Part shown: piece by piece, positions 60,315-64,000 of the stretch
Numbering within the stretch: the stretch's first letter is position 1
How the letters are laid out: each line of letters begins with the position of its first letter
From: Streptomyces geranii
Lineage (GTDB): Bacteria > Actinomycetota > Actinomycetes > Streptomycetales > Streptomycetaceae
Assembly: GCF_002954775.1 (NCBI RefSeq)
Contig: NZ_PJME01000045.1
Span: 16,005 to 80,004 of the forward strand
Reading direction: 5' to 3'
DNA: 64,000 nt
Position numbers and translations under genes: made by a program
The notes under the pieces: model-generated
Databases searched by the model: none
The model's input: only the letters and a program-made list of their open reading frames with translations
Told to the model about the DNA's origin: nothing

Positions 60315-61735
60315 TGTGCGGGGCCTTCCGGGCTCGTGTCGCTGACGGTACTGACGGTGCTGATGAAGACGTTCTTGGTCTCGGTGAAGGCGGTGAGGGC
60401 GTCCGGGCCCAGCTCGCGGCCGATCCCGGACTGCTTGAAGCCGCCGAAGGGGGTCCAATAGCGCACGCTGGAGTGCGAGTTGACGGACAGGTTGCCTGCC
60501 CGGACGGCCTGCGAGACGCGCAGGGCGCGGCCGACGTCCCGGGTCCAGATGGAGCCGGAGAGGCCGTAGTCGGTGCCGTTGGCCAGCCGGATCGCGTCCG
60601 CCTCGTCCTCGAAGGGGAGGACGACGGCGACCGGGCCGAAGACCTCCTCGACGGCCACGCGCGCGTGCGGGTCGACGCCGGTGAGGACGGTCGGCGGGAA
60701 CCAGAAGCCCGGGCCCGCCGGAGCCTCGCCCCGGATGCCGGCCAGGTCGTCGGTGACGTACCCGCGTACGCGGTCCAGTTGGGCCCTGGAGATCAGCGGG
60801 CCCATCTCGGTCTTCTCGTCCGCCGGGTCGCCGACGAGGACGGATTCGACGGCGGGGGTGAGGAGTTCGAGGAAGCGGTCGTACACGGAGCGCTGGACGA
60901 GGATGCGGGTGCGGGCGCAGCAGTCCTGGCCGGAGTTGTCCAGGAAGGACATGGGTGTCGCCGCTGCGGCGGCCTCGATGTCCGAGTCGGCGAAGACGAT
61001 GTTGGGGCTCTTGCCGCCGAGTTCGAGGGTGACGCGCTTGAGGAGTTCGGACCCCTTCGCCAGCACCTGCTTGCCCACGCCGGTCGACCCGGTGAAGACG
61101 ATCTTCGCGACGCCCGGGTGCTCGACGAGCGCGTTGCCGGTGACGGGACCGTGCCCGGGCAGCACCTGGAACAGCCCCTCGGGAAGGCCTGCCTCCAGGG
61201 CGAGTTCGGCGAGCCGGAGGGCGGTCAGGGGGGTCGTCTCGGCGGGCTTGAGGATGACCGCGTTGCCGGCGGCCAGCGCGGGCGCGGTGCCCCAAGCGGC
61301 AATGGGCATGGGGAAGTTCCAGGGCGCGATGACGCCGACGACACCGAGCGGTTCGAGGATGGTGATGTCGAGGCCACCGGCGACCGGGATCTGACGCCCC
61401 GTCAGCCGCTCGACACCCCCCGCCGCGTAGTCGAGCAGATCGCGGACGTTACCGGCCTCCCAGCGGGCGTTGCCGATGACGTGCCCGGCCTCCCGCACCT
61501 CCAACTGGGCCAGTTCTTCGAGGCGTTCGTCGACGGTCGCGGCGAAGCGGCGCAGGAGCCGGGCGCGGTCGGCGGGCGCGAGGGCGGCCCAGCGGGCCTG
61601 GGCGTGCGTGGCCCGTACGACGGCCGCGTCGACGTCCTCGCGGGTGGCGGCGGGGACGGTGGCGACGACGTCCTCGGTGGCGGGATTGAGAACGCGCAGC
61701 TCATGCCCGTACTCATGATCGTGCTCGTACGACAA
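60311..61735 (-). CDS. Aldehyde dehydrogenase, glnA4 operon
   Basis: 474 residues. Active-site Glu in VTLELGGKSPN, catalytic Cys in NSGQDCCARTRI, and NAD site in IAPWNFPMPIAAW and FTGSTGVGKQV are all present. In this operon it may oxidise gamma-glutamyl-aminoacetaldehyde to gamma-glutamylglycine. TTG start at 61735 with AGAGG seven bases upstream; a GTG at 61780, which overlaps the glnA4 stop by four bases, would add 15 residues and remains possible. SDR overlaps its 3' end. Confidence 0.92.
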   Translation of the reverse strand: MSYEHDHEYGHELRVLNPATEDVVATVPAATREDVDAAVVRATHAQARWAALAPADRARLLRRFAATVDERLEELAQLEVREAGHVIGNARWEAGNVRDLLDYAAGGVERLTGRQIPVAGGLDITILEPLGVVGVIAPWNFPMPIAAWGTAPALAAGNAVILKPAETTPLTALRLAELALEAGLPEGLFQVLPGHGPVTGNALVEHPGVAKIVFTGSTGVGKQVLAKGSELLKRVTLELGGKSPNIVFADSDIEAAAAATPMSFLDNSGQDCCARTRILVQRSVYDRFLELLTPAVESVLVGDPADEKTEMGPLISRAQLDRVRGYVTDDLAGIRGEAPAGPGFWFPPTVLTGVDPHARVAVEEVFGPVAVVLPFEDEADAIRLANGTDYGLSGSIWTRDVGRALRVSQAVRAGNLSVNSHSSVRYWTPFGGFKQSGIGRELGPDALTAFTETKNVFISTVSTVSDTSPEGPAQ

Positions 61736-61776
61736 GGAAGAACCTCTCACAGGCGGGTGGAGCACAGACGGGTGGA

Positions 61777-63147
61777 TCACAGGCGTTCGAAGGAGCGGCG
61801 AAGCTCCCAGTCGGTCACCGCGGCGTCGAAGGCGTCGAGTTCGACGCGGGCCATGTTGCGGTAGTGGGCGACCACCTCGTCACCGAAGGCGGCCTTGGCG
61901 ATGGGGCTGTTCTCCCACAGCTCGGCGGCCTCGCGCAGGGTGGTGGGAACGTGGGCGTACTCGCCGGCGTAGGCGTTTCCGGTGCACGCCTCGGGGAGTT
62001 CGAGCTTCTGCTCGATGCCGTACAGCCCGGCGGCGACCAGTCCGGCGACGGCGAGGTACGGGTTGACGTCACCGCCGGGGAGCCGGTTCTCGAACCGCAT
62101 GGACCGGCCGTGGCCGACGATCCGGAGGGCGCAGGTGCGGTTGTCGTAGCCCCAGGCGACTGCGGTCGGGGCGAACGACCCCGGCTGGAATCTCTTGTAC
62201 GAGTTGATGTTGGGCGCGTAGAGGAGCGAGAAGTCGCGCAGGGCGGCGAGCTGCCCGGCGAGGAAGTACCGCATGACCTCGGACATGCCACCGGGATCAG
62301 CGGCCGTACCGGCCATGACGTTGGCCCCGTCCGAGTCGGCCAGCGAGAGGTGGATATGACAGGAGTTGCCCTCACGCTCGTTGTACTTGGCCATGAAGGT
62401 GAGGGAGTAGCCCTCCTGGCTGGCGATCTCCTTGGCGCCGGTCTTGTAGACGGCGTGCTGGTCGCAGGTGACGAGGGCGTCGTCGTACTTGAAGGCGATC
62501 TCGTGCTGGCCCGGGTTGCACTCGCCCTTGGCGGACTCGACGATCAGCCCCGCGCCCGTCATCTCGTTGCGGATGCGGCGCAGCAGGGGCTCGATGCGGC
62601 CGGTGCCGAGGACGGAGTAGTCGATGTTGTACTGGTTGGCCGGGGTCAGCCCGCGATAGTTCGCGTCCCAGGCCTGCTCATAGGTGTCCTTGAAGACGAT
62701 GAACTCCAGCTCGGTGCCGACCTTGGCGGTGAAGCCGTGTTCGGCGAGCCGGTCGAGCTGGCGGCGGAGGATCTGGCGGGGGGCGGCGACGACCGGGGAG
62801 CCGTCGTTCCAGGCGAGGTCGGCGACGAGGAAGGCGGTGCCGGTGTTCCAGGGCAGCCGCCGGAGCGTGGAGAGATCCGGGTGCATGGCGAAGTCGCCGT
62901 AGCCACGCTCCCAGGAGGACATCTCATACCCGTCGACGGTGTTCATCTCGGTGTCGACGGCGAGGAGGTAGTTGCAGCCTTCGGTGCCGTGTTCCAGGAC
63001 GTCGTCGAGGAAGAAGCGGGCGGCGAACCGCTTGCCCTGGAGGCGCCCTTGCATGTCGGGGAAGGCCAGGACGACAGTGTCGATCTCACCACTGGCGACG
63101 AGGGCGTGCAGCTCCTCGACGCCGAGCGGGGGTGTGCGGTCTGCCAC
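61777..63147 (-). CDS. glnA4: Glutamine-synthetase-like gamma-glutamylethanolamide synthetase (GlnA4)
   Basis: 456 residues of the GS fold: VGTELEFIVFKD, the metal-site ECNPGQHEIAFKY, GNSCHIHLSL and MRFENRLPGGDVNPYLA, with the usual ATP site. In S. coelicolor GlnA4 (next to a GntR regulator, ALDH and SDR as here) makes gamma-glutamylethanolamide from glutamate and ethanolamine, not glutamine. I assign it by gene order and family; the polyamine enzyme GlnA3 is the alternative. GTG start at 63147 with AGGAGC six bases upstream, preferred to the ATG at 63198. Head of glnA4-ALDH-SDR, divergent from the GntR gene. Confidence 0.85.
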   Translation of the reverse strand: MADRTPPLGVEELHALVASGEIDTVVLAFPDMQGRLQGKRFAARFFLDDVLEHGTEGCNYLLAVDTEMNTVDGYEMSSWERGYGDFAMHPDLSTLRRLPWNTGTAFLVADLAWNDGSPVVAAPRQILRRQLDRLAEHGFTAKVGTELEFIVFKDTYEQAWDANYRGLTPANQYNIDYSVLGTGRIEPLLRRIRNEMTGAGLIVESAKGECNPGQHEIAFKYDDALVTCDQHAVYKTGAKEIASQEGYSLTFMAKYNEREGNSCHIHLSLADSDGANVMAGTAADPGGMSEVMRYFLAGQLAALRDFSLLYAPNINSYKRFQPGSFAPTAVAWGYDNRTCALRIVGHGRSMRFENRLPGGDVNPYLAVAGLVAAGLYGIEQKLELPEACTGNAYAGEYAHVPTTLREAAELWENSPIAKAAFGDEVVAHYRNMARVELDAFDAAVTDWELRRSFERL

Positions 63148-63242
63148 GGGAAAGCTCCTTCGGCTTCTGCGCGTTTTTTCAGCCGGGCCGGAAGCCATAA
63201 GGTATTGCGGAGAACCATTGCTTGGGAAGGGGGCACGGCCAG
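63148..63242. promoter_or_regulatory. Divergent promoter region between glnA4 and GntR gene
   Basis: 95 bp. A possible operator is a GGT-n10-ACC arrangement near 63201-63216, with attgc occurring twice around it; the GntR protein likely binds here. Evidence is weak. Confidence 0.4.
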
Positions 63243-63983
63243 ATGTCGCTGGACACCGAGGGCGGCTTGGAGGACCGGTTGACGCCGGTACTGCGGCCGG
63301 TGCGGGCGGGCAACGGCTTCGAGGAGGCGCTGGAACAGATTCTGCAGGTGGTACGGCTGGGCCTGGTACCCGGGGGCGAGCGGCTGCCGGCCGAGCGGGA
63401 ACTCGCGGAACGGCTCGGGATCAGCCGGGTGACGCTGCGCGAGGTGCTGAAGGTGCTCCAGGACCAGGGGCTGGTGGAATCGCGGCGCGGCCGGTACGGC
63501 GGAACGTTCGTCCTGCCGCGCGGCGAGGCGGGCGCGGGCGGCGAGGACGAGCTACGGCGGCGGATCAGCGCGGTGGACATCGAGGACGTACTGCGGTTCC
63601 GGGAGGTGCTGGAGGTGGGGGCGACGGGCCTGTGCGCGCAGCACGGCCTGTCGGAGGAACAGGCGGACCGGTTGAGGGAGGCACTGGCGCGCACGCAGGA
63701 CGCCCCGCTGGCGGACTACCGCCGCCTGGACACCCTCCTCCACCTGACCTTGGCCGAGCTGTGCGGCTCCCCGACGCTGACGTCGCAGTACGCGGCGGTA
63801 CGGGCGACGGTGAACGACCTGCTGGACTGCATCCCGCTGCTGGTACGCAACCTGGAGCACTCCCAGCGGCAGCACGCGGCACTGGTGGACGCGGTCCTGG
63901 ACGGGGACGCGGACGGGGCGCGGGAGATGATGCGGGAGCACTGTTCGGGGACGGCGGCGTTGTTGCGGGGGTTCTTGGCCTAG
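63243..63983 (+). CDS. GntR/FadR-type regulator of the ethanolamine operon
   Basis: 246 residues. Winged helix at about 20-85 (RLPAERELAERLGISRVTLREVLKVLQ), then an all-helical FCD ligand domain with LRFREVLEVGATG and the metal-binding His residues near HLTLAELCG and MMREHCSG. It likely represses glnA4-ALDH-SDR and is released by ethanolamine or a derived compound. ATG with GGAAGGGGG about nine bases upstream. A few bases after the stop the window ends. Confidence 0.88.
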   Translation: MSLDTEGGLEDRLTPVLRPVRAGNGFEEALEQILQVVRLGLVPGGERLPAERELAERLGISRVTLREVLKVLQDQGLVESRRGRYGGTFVLPRGEAGAGGEDELRRRISAVDIEDVLRFREVLEVGATGLCAQHGLSEEQADRLREALARTQDAPLADYRRLDTLLHLTLAELCGSPTLTSQYAAVRATVNDLLDCIPLLVRNLEHSQRQHAALVDAVLDGDADGAREMMREHCSGTAALLRGFLA

Positions 63984-64000
63984 GGGTGGCTGCGTTGTTG

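Overview
The window is chromosomal DNA of a Streptomyces-type actinomycete. The evidence is very high G+C, G/C-ending codons, GTG and TTG starts, several apparently leaderless genes, and a gene order (cobL, metNIQ, glpQ1/plsC, argCJBDR, pheST, infC-rpmI-rplT, glnA4) that, from memory, matches the S. coelicolor core region around SCO1553-SCO1614. I see no tRNA, rRNA, insertion sequence, prophage or CRISPR array. About 57 protein genes are supported. The many long antisense ORFs are GC-frame shadows.

Layout. (1) 1-3919: cobalamin genes on the minus strand, a BluB-containing cobT that runs off the left edge and cobL. (2) 4049-8558: a GNAT acetyltransferase, the methionine importer metN-metI-metQ preceded by a Cys/Met-rich leader peptide, and a HAD-family protein without its nucleophile. 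(3) 8619-12893: two small membrane proteins, a GNAT, a sigma-like factor, the glycerophosphodiesterase glpQ1 with a PHO-box-like element, and a plsC-type acyltransferase. (4) 12990-16119: a TetR/MFS efflux pair with a clear operator, and an aldo/keto reductase. (5) 16224-29888: the arginine pathway as two minus-strand units, argG-argH and argC-J-B-D-R, each headed by an ARG box. Between them lie a secreted tandem-duplicated protein, a PPOX protein, a YkuD-like protein and a three-gene flavin electron-transfer system (ferric-reductase-like protein, triple FMN-binding protein, ApbE). (6) 30029-43073: a GH51 arabinofuranosidase, a degenerate histidine phosphatase, a MocR regulator divergent from an EamA permease with overlapping start codons, DUF1918, a GHL10 glycosidase, 3-hydroxybutyryl-CoA dehydrogenase, a Nudix hydrolase, an NsdA-like regulator and a SpoIIE phosphatase. 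(7) 43310-50985: translation genes pheST, an orphan histidine kinase, a TrmH-type methyltransferase and infC-rpmI-rplT, with a U-tract attenuator and an apparent AUC start for infC. (8) 51378-59413: DUF1844, SseB, a class-A beta-lactamase-fold protein, a mycosin-like protease coupled to a 1002-residue repeat-rich membrane protein, and a PLP-dependent deaminase/aldolase. (9) 59523-63983: a GntR regulator divergent from glnA4-ALDH-SDR, matching the gamma-glutamylethanolamide route of ethanolamine use.

How it fits together. The arginine genes form one ArgR regulon. metNIQ looks controlled by translation of a sulfur-amino-acid leader. The electron-transfer trio would carry electrons from cytosolic NAD(P)H through membrane haem to flavins covalently bound outside. 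A dispersed intergenic repeat (nine copies) sits between genes, usually just beyond a 3' end, and probably belongs to mRNA ends. The most unusual features are the metNIQ leader peptide, the triple-FMN system with a cytosolic-looking ApbE, the mycosin/repeat-protein pair, and the infC leader.
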